Shown: positions 14,836-24,617, counted from the first letter of the stretch. The stretch is DNA of 64,000 nt from Herbidospora galbida (GCF_005233835.1 NZ_SZQA01000026.1:62001-126000); one strand, 5' to 3'. Program-made: numbers and translations. The notes: generated from the sequence alone by a model not told the origin.

Positions 14836-17127
14836 ATGGACCTCGATCGCAAAGCCGCCCTCATCGGCGGGCAGGACATGTGGACGCTCCCCGCCGCGCC
14901 CGAGATCGGCCTGCCGTCGCTGGTGACCTCAGACGGCCCGATCGGGGTGCGCGGCCACCGGTGGATCGCCGGCGACCCGGCGATCGCGCTGCCGTCGCCG
15001 ACCGCCCTGGCCGCCACGTGGGACGTCGGGCTCGCCCGCCGCGTCGGGGAGCTGCTGGCCGCCGAGTGCCGCCGCAAGGGCGTGCACGTGCTGCTCGCGC
15101 CGACGGTCAACCTGCACCGCTCCCCCTTGGGCGGACGCCACTTCGAGTGCTTCTCGGAGGACCCGCTGCTGACCGGGGAGCTCGGGGCGGCGTACGTGGC
15201 CGGGGTGCAGTCGGGCGGGGTGGGCGTGACGGTGAAGCACTTCGTGGCCAACGACTCCGAGACCGACCGGATGACCGTGGACGTCCGGGTGGACGAGCGC
15301 ACCCTCCGGGAGGTCTACCTGGCCCCCTTCGAGCTCGTGGTGCGCAGAGCGCGGCCGTGGGGGGTGATGGCGGCGTACAACGGCGTGAACGGGGTGCCGA
15401 TGTGCGAGCACACCGAGCTGATCGAGGGCGTGCTGCGCGGCGAGTGGGGGTTCGACGGGGTCGTGATGTCCGACTGGGGGGCCGCCCGCGACGCCGTGAG
15501 GTGCGCGCTGGGCGGGCTCGACCTGGCCATGCCGGGGCCGGGGAGCGTCTACGGGGAGCCGCTGGCCAGGGCGGTGCTGGAGGGGCTCGTACCGGAGGAG
15601 CTCCTCGACCGGAAGGTGGCCGGGCTCGGGCGGCTGCTCGAACGGGTGGACCTGTCGGCGGCGGAGTCGCCCGACGGGGTCGCGCTCGCCCGGGAGGTCG
15701 CGGCGCGGTCGGCCACGCTGCTCGCCAACGACGGCGTGCTGCCGCTCGCGCCGGCCGCGAGGGTCGCGCTGATCGGGGGCCTGGCCGCCGACCCCCGGAT
15801 CCTGGGCGGCGGGAGCGCCCTGGTCTTCCCCGAGCACGCCGTCTCCCCGCTCGAGGGCCTCACCGCCGCCGGGGTCGACGTGACCTTCAGCCGGGGCGCG
15901 GACGCGGGCGACAGGGTCGCCGCCGCCGTGATGGCGGCCACCGCGACCGCGCGCGACGCCGCCGGGCGGGTGCTCGGCGAGTTCCCGCTCCGCGACGGCT
16001 CGCTCGTCTGGCTCGGCGACGTCCCCGTCCCGTACGAAGACCTGCACACCGTCGAGATCAGCGGCATCCTGAACGCGGCCCCCGGCTGGAACACCCTGGC
16101 CGTCGAGGGCGCCGGCCGGTTCGTCCTGGAGGCCGACGGCCAGACGCTGTTCGACGGCGTGGTCCGCCCGGCCGGCGACGACCCGATGGAGGCGTTCTTC
16201 CTCCCCCCGCAGCACGAGGTGCTCGCCGACCTGCCCGGACCGGTCGTCGTCAGCCTGATCCACACCGTCGTGCGCGCACCGGCCCCGCCGGCGTTCGTCG
16301 GCTTCGCCCTCTGCCACCGCCCGCCGAGGCCCACCACCGGCCGGATGATCTCCGAGGCCGTCGCGGCGGCCGAGGCGGCCGACGTGGCCGTCGTCGTGGT
16401 CGGCACCTCCAAGGAGGTCGAGAGCGAGGGCTTCGACCGCACGTCGCTGCGGCTCCCCGGCCGCCAGGACGAGCTCGTCGCGCGGGTCGCCGCCGCCAAC
16501 CCGCGCACGGTCGTGGTGGTCAACGCGGGGTCGCCGGTCGAGATGCCGTGGCGCGACGAGGTCGCCGCGATCCTGCTGACGTGGTTCCCCGGCCAGGAGG
16601 GCGGCCACGCCCTGGCCGACGTCCTGACCGGCGCCGCCGAACCGGGCGGCCGCCTCCCCACCACCTGGCCCGCCGCCCTCGGCGACTGCCCCGTGACCAA
16701 CGTCACACCAGCGGGCGGAGTCCTCTCCTACGACGAGGGCCGCTTCATCGGCTACCGAGCCTGGGACCGCCACGACACCGCCCCCGCCTTCCCGTTCGGC
16801 CACGGCCTCGGCTACACGACGTGGTCCTACGACGAGATCGCCGTCGACGGCATGACGGTGACCGTCACCCTGACCAACACCGGTGACCGGCCCGGACGCG
16901 AGGTCGTGCAGGTCTACCTGGCCCCCGAGGACCCGGGCGACCGCCCGGCCCGCTGGCTGGCCGCCTTCACCACGTGCGCGGCCGACCCGGGCCAGACCGT
17001 CTCGGTCACCGTCGAGATCCCCCGGCGGGCCGTCGAGATCTGGACGGAGCAGGGCTGGCAGGCCGTCCCCGGCGCGTACCGCGTCCTCAGCGGACTCTCA
17101 GTCAGCGCCACTAAGCTCGCGATATGA
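14836..17127 (+). CDS. GH3 beta-glucosidase with PA14 insert
   Basis: Cytoplasmic glycoside hydrolase family 3 enzyme, 763 aa, no signal peptide, releasing terminal beta-glucose or related sugars. The N-terminal barrel shows KHFVANDSETDR and nucleophile D213 in VMSDWG. The second domain contains a PA14-type insertion (about residues 380-510, VEISGILNAAPGWNTL). The fibronectin-III-like C-terminal domain follows FPFGHGLGYTTW. GAGG lies 8 nt before the ATG. It overlaps the next gene by 4 nt (ATGA), so it is co-transcribed with a hydrolase-ABC fusion, an unusual partner. A second GH3 of the same layout begins at 63064. Confidence 0.92.
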   Translation: MDLDRKAALIGGQDMWTLPAAPEIGLPSLVTSDGPIGVRGHRWIAGDPAIALPSPTALAATWDVGLARRVGELLAAECRRKGVHVLLAPTVNLHRSPLGGRHFECFSEDPLLTGELGAAYVAGVQSGGVGVTVKHFVANDSETDRMTVDVRVDERTLREVYLAPFELVVRRARPWGVMAAYNGVNGVPMCEHTELIEGVLRGEWGFDGVVMSDWGAARDAVRCALGGLDLAMPGPGSVYGEPLARAVLEGLVPEELLDRKVAGLGRLLERVDLSAAESPDGVALAREVAARSATLLANDGVLPLAPAARVALIGGLAADPRILGGGSALVFPEHAVSPLEGLTAAGVDVTFSRGADAGDRVAAAVMAATATARDAAGRVLGEFPLRDGSLVWLGDVPVPYEDLHTVEISGILNAAPGWNTLAVEGAGRFVLEADGQTLFDGVVRPAGDDPMEAFFLPPQHEVLADLPGPVVVSLIHTVVRAPAPPAFVGFALCHRPPRPTTGRMISEAVAAAEAADVAVVVVGTSKEVESEGFDRTSLRLPGRQDELVARVAAANPRTVVVVNAGSPVEMPWRDEVAAILLTWFPGQEGGHALADVLTGAAEPGGRLPTTWPAALGDCPVTNVTPAGGVLSYDEGRFIGYRAWDRHDTAPAFPFGHGLGYTTWSYDEIAVDGMTVTVTLTNTGDRPGREVVQVYLAPEDPGDRPARWLAAFTTCAADPGQTVSVTVEIPRRAVEIWTEQGWQAVPGAYRVLSGLSVSATKLAI

Positions 17128-19694
17128 CGTTTCGCGGGGGCCGGCGCGGCCTCGCCGTGCTCGCCGCCGTGCTCGTGGCCGTCGCCGGGATCGCCTGGAT
17201 CGCCTGGCCCTCCGACGGGCTCCCTCAGGGACAGGACGTGGTCATCCCCGTGGTCGACGGCCCGGCCGACGACCAGAAGGTGCTGATCGACGCCTCCTAC
17301 TTCCCGCCCGAGGGCGGGGGCAGGGCCCCCGCGGTGCTGCTCGGGCACGGGTTCGGCGGGAGCAAGAACAGCGTCCGCGACCAGGCCGGGCAGCTCGCCG
17401 AGCAGGGCTACGCGGTGCTCACCTGGTCGGCGCGCGGGTTCGGCCGCTCGACCGGCGAGATCGCGCTCAACTCGCCCGACTACGAGGTCAAGGACGTCCG
17501 GCAGCTCATCGACTGGCTGGCGAAGAAGCCCGAGGTGCTGCTCGACGCCGCCGGCGACCCCAGGGTCGGCATGGCGGGCGGCTCCTACGGCGGCGCGATC
17601 GCCCTGATGACCGCCGCCCACGACCCCCGCGTCGACGCCATCGCCCCCTCGATCACCTGGTACGACCTGGCCGACGCCCTGTTCCCGGAGGCGTCCGGGG
17701 CCGGCCCGGCCGCGGGCGTGTTCAAGAAGATGTGGGCCGGGATCTTCTTCAGCGCCGGAGGGTCGGGGCTCAACCCCGCCTCCCAGGCCGACGGGCTGGC
17801 CCGGCTGCTGACCGGCTCCACCGGGCAGCCCGCCCCCGCCGACGTCACCCCCGACCAGGCGCAGTGCGGGCGCTTCCTGCCCGCGATCTGCACGGTCTAC
17901 CAGCAGATCGCGGCCACCGGGAAGGCCACCCCCGAGGCCGTCGACCTGCTGCGCAAGTCGAGCCCCGTCTCGGTCCAGGGCCGCATCAAGGTGCCGTCGC
18001 TGATCATCCAGGGGCAGCGCGACTCGCTGTTCCCGCTCGGCCACGCCGACCTCAACGCCAAGGCCATCGCCGCCACCGGCGCCCCGGTCGAGGTCGCCTG
18101 GATCGCCGGGGGCCACGACGGCGGCGACGCCGAGGCCGACTTCGTGTTCGCCCAGACCCTCAACTGGTTCGACGCCTACCTGAAGAAGGACGGCGCGGCC
18201 ACCGGTCAGGCGTTCACCGTCTCCCGCGACGGCGGCCGCGACCCCGGCACCCGGCAGAACGTCCTGCTGCACGCCGAGGGCCCCGCCTACGCCGGGCTCG
18301 GCGGCACCGTGACGTCCGAGCTCGACCTGCTCGGCCCCGACCAGGAGGTGGCCACGCCGCCCGGCGGCAGCCCCGCCGCGATCTCCTCGGTGCCCGGCCT
18401 GAGCGGCCTGCTCGGCGGCGGCGCGCAGGGCGGCGGCTCGGCGGGCGCCTCGCTCGACCTGCCCGGCCAGGTCGCGGTCTTCCAGACCCGCCCCCTCGAC
18501 ACCGCCCTCACGGTGACCGGTTCGCCCACCGCCGAGATCAAGGTGTACGGCGAGGGCGAGGTCACCCTCTTCGCCAAGCTCTACGACGCCGCCTCGGGCC
18601 AGCTCGCCGTGCTCCCCGGCGGCCTGGCCGCGCCGCTGCGCGTCACCGCGACCCCGACCGGCACGCCGGTCAAGGTCACCCTCCCGGCCATCGACCGCCG
18701 CGTCGAGGCCGGCCACGTGCTGCGCCTGGCGATCACCACGACCGACATGGCCTACGCGCTCCCGGCGCAGCCGAGCGTGCACAAGGTCGGCCTGGCGTCC
18801 ACGACGCTGACGATGCCGGTCGACGCCGGGCTGGCCGCCCCGGCGCAGGGCCCCGCCTGGTGGACGTGGGCGTTCCCGCTCGCGTCGGTCCTCGCGGCGG
18901 CGGTGATCCTGCTGACCGGCCGTCCGCGCCGCGCCGACGTCGCGCCCGACCCGGCGCTGGCCGAGGTGCCGCTGGAGATCACCGGCCTGGCCAAGCGCTA
19001 CAAGAACGGCCACAAGGCCGTCGACGACCTGTCGTTCCGCGTCGAGAAGGGCCAGGTCCTCGGCCTGCTCGGGCCCAACGGCGCGGGTAAGACGACCACG
19101 ATGCGGATGATGATGGGCCTCATCCACCCCGACGGCGGCGAGATCCGCATCTTCGGCGAGAAGGTCGTGCCGGGCTCGCCGGTGCTGTCGCGGCTGGGCT
19201 CCTTCGTCGAGGGCGCGGGCTTCCTGCCGCACCTGTCGGGCCGCGACAACCTCACGCTCTACTGGCAGGCCACCGGCCGTCCGGCCGGCGAGGCCCACCT
19301 GGAGGAGGCGCTGGAGATCGCCGGTCTCGGCGCCGCCGTCGAACGCGCCGTCCGCACCTACTCCCAGGGCATGCGGCAGCGCCTGGCCATCGCCCAGGCC
19401 ATGCTGGGCCTGCCCGACCTGCTCGTGCTCGACGAACCCACCAACGGGCTCGACCCGCCCCAGATCGCCGAGATGCGGCGGGTGCTGAAGGCGTACGCCA
19501 CCGAGGGCCGGACCGTCATCGTCTCCAGCCACCTGCTCGGCGAGGTCGAGCAGACGTGCAGCCACGCCGTCGTCATGCACCGGGGCCGCCTGGTCTCGGC
19601 CGGCCCGGTCGCCGAGCTGCTCCGGCGCGGCGAACTCAACGGCTCCACCCGCCTGGAGGACGTGTTCCTCGACCTGATCGGAGAAAAGGCATGA
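17124..19694 (+). CDS. Fusion of S15-type alpha/beta hydrolase and ABC transporter ATPase
   Basis: 856-aa two-part protein. Residues 1-27 are a signal/anchor helix. Residues 40-545 resemble X-Pro dipeptidyl peptidase/CocE hydrolases, with S154 in GGSYGG, D300 in QGQRDS and H331 in GGHDGG, followed by a jelly-roll-like domain. A membrane helix near residues 573-595 (WTWAFPLASVLAAAVILL) leads to an ABC ATPase (about 610-856) with Walker A GPNGAGKTTT, signature YSQGMRQRLA and Walker B LLVLDEPTNGLDP. The hydrolase would lie outside and the ATPase inside the membrane. It overlaps GH3 upstream and the ABC-2 permease downstream by 4 nt each. The ATPase surely works with that permease; the role of the hydrolase in export is unknown. 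Confidence 0.88.
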   Translation: MTFRGGRRGLAVLAAVLVAVAGIAWIAWPSDGLPQGQDVVIPVVDGPADDQKVLIDASYFPPEGGGRAPAVLLGHGFGGSKNSVRDQAGQLAEQGYAVLTWSARGFGRSTGEIALNSPDYEVKDVRQLIDWLAKKPEVLLDAAGDPRVGMAGGSYGGAIALMTAAHDPRVDAIAPSITWYDLADALFPEASGAGPAAGVFKKMWAGIFFSAGGSGLNPASQADGLARLLTGSTGQPAPADVTPDQAQCGRFLPAICTVYQQIAATGKATPEAVDLLRKSSPVSVQGRIKVPSLIIQGQRDSLFPLGHADLNAKAIAATGAPVEVAWIAGGHDGGDAEADFVFAQTLNWFDAYLKKDGAATGQAFTVSRDGGRDPGTRQNVLLHAEGPAYAGLGGTVTSELDLLGPDQEVATPPGGSPAAISSVPGLSGLLGGGAQGGGSAGASLDLPGQVAVFQTRPLDTALTVTGSPTAEIKVYGEGEVTLFAKLYDAASGQLAVLPGGLAAPLRVTATPTGTPVKVTLPAIDRRVEAGHVLRLAITTTDMAYALPAQPSVHKVGLASTTLTMPVDAGLAAPAQGPAWWTWAFPLASVLAAAVILLTGRPRRADVAPDPALAEVPLEITGLAKRYKNGHKAVDDLSFRVEKGQVLGLLGPNGAGKTTTMRMMMGLIHPDGGEIRIFGEKVVPGSPVLSRLGSFVEGAGFLPHLSGRDNLTLYWQATGRPAGEAHLEEALEIAGLGAAVERAVRTYSQGMRQRLAIAQAMLGLPDLLVLDEPTNGLDPPQIAEMRRVLKAYATEGRTVIVSSHLLGEVEQTCSHAVVMHRGRLVSAGPVAELLRRGELNGSTRLEDVFLDLIGEKA

Positions 19695-20533
19695 CCGCGA
19701 CCGGCTACGCGCCCGGACGCACCCTCCCGCTGCGGGTCGAGTTCGTCCGCCAGTTCCGGCGCCGCCGCACGATGGTCATGTTCGGCCTGCTCGCGGCGCT
19801 GCCGTGGATCCTGGTGATCGCCTTCCAGTTCGGCCCGAACAACAACCGGGCCGGCAACGGCCTGCGGATCTCCGACCTGGCCATGGAGGGCGGCCTCAAC
19901 TTCGCCGCGTTCGCCCTGTCGGTCTCGGCCAGCTTCCTGCTGATGGTCGCGGTGGCGCTGTTCTGCGGCGACACCGTGGCCAGCGAGGCCAACTGGTCGT
20001 CGCTGCGCTACCTGCTGGCCGCGCCGATCCCCCGCGACCGCCTGCTGCGCCAGAAGCTCGTCGTCGCCCTCGCCTACTCCGCCGCCGCCGTCACGGTCGT
20101 GCCGGTGATGGCGGTGCTGGCGGGCACGCTGGCGTTCGGCTGGAACGACGTGCGGGTGCCCGGCACCGGCGAGGTCATCCCGGCCCTCGACGTGCTGCCC
20201 AAATTCGGAATCGTCATCCTGTACGCCATGGTCACCAACCTGGTCGTCGCATCACTGGCGTTCCTGCTCTCGGTGAGCACCGACTCCCCGCTGGGCGCCG
20301 TCGGCGGCGCGGTCGGCCTGGTCATCGTCAGCACCATCCTGCAGGCGGTGGAGGCCCTGGGCGGCCTGCGCGAATTCCTGCCGACCTTCTGGAACACCGC
20401 CTGGCTCGACGCCCTGGCCCCGGTGCCCGACTACAGCGGCATGATCAAGGGCACCGCGATCGCGGTCACGTACGCGGCCGTCCTGCTGGCCTTCGCGTTC
20501 CGCCGGTTCCGCCGTAAGGACGTCGTTTCCTGA
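19691..20533 (+). CDS. ABC-2 type transporter permease
   Basis: Membrane subunit of an ABC exporter, 280 aa with about six helices. An early amphipathic RRRTMVMFGLLAALPWILVI segment and the ANWSSLRYLLAAPIPRDRLL loop are typical of ABC-2 permeases. The ATG at 19691 follows an AAAAGG ribosome site and overlaps the hydrolase-ATPase fusion by 4 nt. It is the natural membrane partner of that ATPase; the substrate is unknown. Confidence 0.9.
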   Translation: MTATGYAPGRTLPLRVEFVRQFRRRRTMVMFGLLAALPWILVIAFQFGPNNNRAGNGLRISDLAMEGGLNFAAFALSVSASFLLMVAVALFCGDTVASEANWSSLRYLLAAPIPRDRLLRQKLVVALAYSAAAVTVVPVMAVLAGTLAFGWNDVRVPGTGEVIPALDVLPKFGIVILYAMVTNLVVASLAFLLSVSTDSPLGAVGGAVGLVIVSTILQAVEALGGLREFLPTFWNTAWLDALAPVPDYSGMIKGTAIAVTYAAVLLAFAFRRFRRKDVVS

Positions 20534-20582
20534 CATTGACAGGCCTCCGATTTCGTGTAGGAATCGATGGGACAAAAAGCTC

Positions 20583-20610
20583 AATTAAGCTCGGACGCTT
20601 TAATTAAGCG
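20583..20610. promoter_or_regulatory. AT-rich repeated motif upstream of terpene synthase
   Basis: AATTAAGC occurs at 20583-20590 and 20602-20609, 19 bp apart (about two helical turns). The second copy sits in an inverted repeat CGCTT-TAATT-AAGCG. This is strikingly AT-rich for the region and lies 112-139 bp before the terpene synthase start. It could be a regulator binding site; no regulator gene is adjacent. Confidence 0.4.
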
Positions 20611-20721
20611 CAATCACGCCCACTCAACGCACCGGGCCGAAAACTCCTGCGCCCCTGGGACCGTGCCATTTGCCGGTTCACTTTTGTCGCGCCCGGCCAG
20701 ACGAACCGGAAGGACCTGCTC

Positions 20722-21831
20722 GTGACCAGTGTCGTTTCGTCGCCCCGGTTGGATGTCCCCTCCTTCTACTGCCCCTTCCCGTACGCCATCTCCCCCGAAG
20801 CCGACGATGTGGACCGTGCCACGGTCAAATGGATGGACGACTTCGGCCTCTTCCGCTCGGCGGAACAACGTCAGTACCTCGCCGCCCAGCGCATCGGGCA
20901 CTGCGCCGCCCTGGCGCTGCCGCACGGGCGCGGAGAAGGGCTGCGGCTCGCGGCCGACTACGTCTTCTGGCTGTTCACCTTCGACGACATGTATTGCGAC
21001 GAACGCGTCCACGAGATGTCGCTCGACGCGTTCGTGCAGTTCGTCAGCAAACTGACCCGGATCGTCGAGGCGCCCACCGCCAAGATCCTCACCGACGACC
21101 CGTGGGCCGAGGGGCTGCGCGACATCCGGTTACGGATGGAGCGGACCGCGACCCCGGTCCAGCTCGCGCGCTGGGTCGAAGAGCAGCGCAAGTACCTGTT
21201 CGGGCTGATCTGGGAGACGGCCAACCGGCTGGAGGGGCGGATCCCCCCGGTCGACGACTACGTGACCATGTGGCTCAACGCCAGCGCGTGCGGCGCCAGC
21301 GTGATGTTCGTGGACATCAGCGCCGGCTACGAGGTCAGCGCCGACGACATGGCCGACTCGAGGGTACGGGCGCTCACCGAGATGGCCAACGCGATCATCG
21401 CCTGGGACAACGATCTGATCTCGTTCAACAAGGAGTCGTACCGGCAGCACCGCTACGGCTACCCGCAGATCCAGAACCTGGTCAGCGTGCTGACCTCGGG
21501 CGGCATGTCGGTCGAGGAGGCCTCGGCCGAGGCGGTGCGCATGCGCGACCGGGTGATGACCCTGTTCCTGAAGGTCGGCGACGAGGTGCGCGCCGACGCC
21601 TCACCCGAACTGGACCGTTACGTCTACGGTCTGGGCGAGTGGATCAGGGGCTATCTGGCCTGGGCGATGAGCACGGGCCGCTATCTCGACCCGCGCAACC
21701 CGACCGACCGAGTCGCGGCCGATCCGGTCACGATGCCGGGTGCGTGGAAGGAGCGGGCCAGCGACGACCGCCTCGACCCGCTGCCGCTGCCCGCCATAAC
21801 GTGGTGGTGGGATCAGCTGGCGACCGGCTGA
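20722..21831 (+). CDS. Class I terpene synthase
   Basis: Cyclises a prenyl diphosphate, probably farnesyl diphosphate, in the cytoplasm. 369 aa, the usual length of bacterial sesquiterpene synthases. The aspartate-rich motif is D88-D89 in FTFDDMYCDE, and the second metal motif is N230/S234/E238 in NDLISFNKE. A WGKER-like R residue and the C-terminal WW near PAITWWW close the active site. GTG start at 20722 follows GGAAGGA. No methyltransferase, P450 or prenyl synthase is next to it, so it is a stand-alone gene; the product cannot be predicted from sequence alone. Confidence 0.92.
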   Translation: MTSVVSSPRLDVPSFYCPFPYAISPEADDVDRATVKWMDDFGLFRSAEQRQYLAAQRIGHCAALALPHGRGEGLRLAADYVFWLFTFDDMYCDERVHEMSLDAFVQFVSKLTRIVEAPTAKILTDDPWAEGLRDIRLRMERTATPVQLARWVEEQRKYLFGLIWETANRLEGRIPPVDDYVTMWLNASACGASVMFVDISAGYEVSADDMADSRVRALTEMANAIIAWDNDLISFNKESYRQHRYGYPQIQNLVSVLTSGGMSVEEASAEAVRMRDRVMTLFLKVGDEVRADASPELDRYVYGLGEWIRGYLAWAMSTGRYLDPRNPTDRVAADPVTMPGAWKERASDDRLDPLPLPAITWWWDQLATG

Positions 21832-21832
21832 C

Positions 21833-21997
21833 TCACCAGTGGGGCGGGCGGTCTTCGAGGAAACGGGCGTCGTCGTCGGACTCCCGCCAATCGCCCCACC
21901 CGTGATCGGTGTCGTCGAGGGTCTGGTCGGGGAGCACCGGCAGGCCGTCGTCGGACAGGTCGACCGGGCGCAGTTCATCGGGCTGCGGCTCTGACAT
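21833..21997 (-). CDS. Small acidic conserved protein
   Basis: 54 aa, rich in Asp, Glu and Pro, with the motif LPVLPDQTLDDTDHGWGDW. Very similar short proteins are widespread in actinomycetes, but I know no function for them. The start ATG was chosen at the short form, where the acidic conserved part begins; the upstream in-frame extension is Arg/Trp-rich and unlike the family. It ends 1 bp from the convergent terpene synthase stop codon. Confidence 0.65.
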   Translation of the reverse strand: MSEPQPDELRPVDLSDDGLPVLPDQTLDDTDHGWGDWRESDDDARFLEDRPPHW

Positions 21998-22125
21998 GGC
22001 TCCCAGCCTAGCGAAGCGGGGGAGCCGGATGAGGTATCTCCACCACGCTCCCCACGGCCAAAAGCTACTAAAGGTACGATGCCGGAGCAGGTGTAAGCCG
22101 GAACGCGACACCCCCGTGAGGCGGC

Positions 22126-24234
22126 ATGGCGACCCCAGCAGGTTGGCGAAGAGACGGCAATCTCCCCGCGGAGCTCACCAGCTTCGTCGGGCGGTCGCGG
22201 CTCCTGACGCAGATCAGACAGCGCATCCAGCAGTCGCGCCTGGTCACGGTGACCGGGATCGGCGGCGTCGGGAAGACCCGCACCGCTCTGCGGGTCGCCC
22301 ATCAGCTGCGCTCGCAGTTCGACGACGGCATCTGGTACGTCGACCTGGCCCGCCTCCAGGACCCGTCGATGCTGCACCACACGGTCCGCACCGCGCTGGG
22401 CCTGGCCGACCAGTCGAGCCGCACCAGCGGCGACTCCCTGGCCGACTGGCTGGGCGATCGCACCGTGCTGCTCATCCTCGACACGTGCGAGCACATGGTC
22501 GAGGCGTGCGCCGAGCTGATCGAGGACCTGCAGAGCCGCAACCCCAATCTCAAGGTGCTGGCCACCAGCCGCCGGTCGCTGAACGCGGCCGGCGAGTCGG
22601 TGATCCCGATCCCGCCGCTGCCGGTGCCGGGTGACGATCCGGCCGAGTCGCCCTACCACAACGACGCGGTCGAGCTGTTCCGGCAGCGGGCCACGGCCGT
22701 GGTGCCCGACTTCACGGTCGAGGAGAACAACGTCACGTCGGTCGCCGAGCTGTGCGTGCGGCTCGACGGCATCCCGCTGGCGATCGAGCTCGCGGCGGTC
22801 CGGCTGCGGGCCCTGTCGGTCGACCAGATCCTCGGGCTGCTGACCGACCGCTTCTCCCTGCTGGCGGGCGCCTCCCGCACCGCGTTACCCCGGCACCAGA
22901 CGCTCCGGGCCGCGATCGGCTGGAGCCACGAGCTGTGCGAACCGGCCGAGCGCCTGCTGTGGGCCCGGCTGTCGGTGTTCGCGGGCGACTTCGAGCTCGA
23001 CGCCGCGCGCTACGTCTGCGCCGGCGACACGCTGCCGCCCGACCGCATCATGGACGTCATCACCGGCCTGGTCGACAAGTCGGTGCTGCTCAGCTACAAC
23101 ACCGTGTCGGGCCAGCGCTACCGCCTGATCGACACCCTCCGCCAGTACGGCGAGGAGTGGCTCGACAAGCTCGGCGAGACCGACAACCTCAAGCGCCGCC
23201 ACCGCGACTACTACCTCCAGCTGGCCGAACGCGGCGAGCACGCCTGGTCGGGCCCGCGTCAGGTGCACTGGTTCGTCCGGATGCGCCAGGAGCACGACAA
23301 CGTCCGCACGGCGGTCGACTACTGCCTGACGGCGCCAGGTGAGGTCCGCATCGGCCTCGAACTGCTGTCGTCGCTGTGGTTCATGTGGGTGGCCTGCGGC
23401 TTCATGCGCGAGGGCCGCCACTACCTCGAGCGAGCCATCCGGGAGTCCCGCACCGCCAGCAAGGAGCGCTGCCGGGCGCTGTGGACGCTCGCGTACGTCT
23501 GCAACATGCAGGGCGACCACGACGCCGCCACCGAGGCGGCCGAGAAGTGTTCGTCGGAGGCGCTGGAGGTCGGCGACTCGAGCGCGGTGATCTTCGCGAC
23601 CAAGATGCTCGGCACCAGCGCCATGCTGAAGGGCGACTTCAAGCGGGCCACCGCGCTGCTCGGCGTGGCGATCGAGTTCCACAAGAGCGGCCGGGAGCTC
23701 AACCCGGGTCTGCTCCCGGCGGTGGCCGAGCTCGCGCTCGTGCTCACCTACCAGGGCGACTACATGGAGGCCGAGACCCTCGTCCAAGACTGCCTGAAGA
23801 TCTGCAACGAGCGGGGCGAGCTGTGGATCCGCTCGTACGCGGTCTGGATCCAGGCCCTGATCGAGATCGAGACCGACCGGCCCGACCAGGTCAAGACCAG
23901 CGCCCGGGAGGCGCTGCGGATCAAGCGGCACTTCCACGACGTGCCCGGCGTGCTGCTGTGCCTGGAGACGATGGCCCGGCACGCCGCCTCGTCGGGCGAG
24001 GTCGCCCACGCGGCCTATCTGCTGGGCGCCTCGGAGCACAACTGGCGGGCCTCGGGCCTGGCCCAGCTGGGATCGCCCTTCCTCAGCGACGACTTCAAGC
24101 GCACCATCAAGGAATGCCGCGAGACCCTGGGCCAGCCCGAGTTCGACCGCCTGTTCACGGCCGGGCAGGCCCTGTCGCTGGAGGACACCATCGCGGTGGC
24201 GCTCGGCGAGCTGGAGATCTCCGACTCGCTCTAG
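22126..24234 (+). CDS. STAND-type ATPase with TPR-like C-terminus
   Basis: 702 aa. The N-terminal NTPase has P-loop GIGGVGKTRTAL (about residues 44-55), a Walker B LLILDTCEHM and the TSRRSL sensor. A winged-helix region (GWSHELCEPAERLLWARLSVFAGDF) is followed by helical TPR-like repeats from about residue 400. It has the build of the ATPase part of AfsR/LuxR-type regulators but lacks both an N-terminal SARP domain and a C-terminal LuxR HTH, so it may act as a signalling scaffold. Its stop overlaps the convergent ankyrin gene by 4 bp. Confidence 0.82.
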   Translation: MATPAGWRRDGNLPAELTSFVGRSRLLTQIRQRIQQSRLVTVTGIGGVGKTRTALRVAHQLRSQFDDGIWYVDLARLQDPSMLHHTVRTALGLADQSSRTSGDSLADWLGDRTVLLILDTCEHMVEACAELIEDLQSRNPNLKVLATSRRSLNAAGESVIPIPPLPVPGDDPAESPYHNDAVELFRQRATAVVPDFTVEENNVTSVAELCVRLDGIPLAIELAAVRLRALSVDQILGLLTDRFSLLAGASRTALPRHQTLRAAIGWSHELCEPAERLLWARLSVFAGDFELDAARYVCAGDTLPPDRIMDVITGLVDKSVLLSYNTVSGQRYRLIDTLRQYGEEWLDKLGETDNLKRRHRDYYLQLAERGEHAWSGPRQVHWFVRMRQEHDNVRTAVDYCLTAPGEVRIGLELLSSLWFMWVACGFMREGRHYLERAIRESRTASKERCRALWTLAYVCNMQGDHDAATEAAEKCSSEALEVGDSSAVIFATKMLGTSAMLKGDFKRATALLGVAIEFHKSGRELNPGLLPAVAELALVLTYQGDYMEAETLVQDCLKICNERGELWIRSYAVWIQALIEIETDRPDQVKTSAREALRIKRHFHDVPGVLLCLETMARHAASSGEVAHAAYLLGASEHNWRASGLAQLGSPFLSDDFKRTIKECRETLGQPEFDRLFTAGQALSLEDTIAVALGELEISDSL

Positions 24235-24617
24235 GCCTCTCCGAAGATCTCCAGGGCGGTCGTGTCGCCGAACATCCGCGCGGTGTCGGCGGCCGACGGC
24301 CGGCCGTCGTGGGGGTCGGCGCCCGCCTCGAACAGGGCCCTGACCACGTCGTGGTTCTTCTTGAACACGGCCCCGGCCATGGGCAGCTGGCCCTTGTCGT
24401 TGGGCCGCCCCGGGTCGGCTCCCCGGTCGAGCAGGGCCCGCACGGTGTCGGCGTGGCCGTGGTAGGCGGCCAGCATGAGCAGGGTGTCGCCGTTCTCGTT
24501 GTGCAGGTCGACCGGCACGCCGGCGTCGACGTAGGCGACCAACTCGGCGGTCTGCCCGTCGCGGGCGTAGCCGAACAGGCGGGTGGCGAAGTCGACGAGT
24601 TCCTGATCCGGCTCCAT
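24231..24617 (-). CDS. Ankyrin-repeat protein
   Basis: Cytoplasmic 128-aa protein made of about three ankyrin repeats, e.g. NGDTLLMLAAYHGHADTV and LLDRGADPGRPNDKGQLP, with FEAGADPHD in the last. Likely mediates protein-protein contact; no catalytic motif. The convergent STAND ATPase gene overlaps its end by 4 bp. Partner unknown. Confidence 0.85.
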   Translation of the reverse strand: MEPDQELVDFATRLFGYARDGQTAELVAYVDAGVPVDLHNENGDTLLMLAAYHGHADTVRALLDRGADPGRPNDKGQLPMAGAVFKKNHDVVRALFEAGADPHDGRPSAADTARMFGDTTALEIFGEA

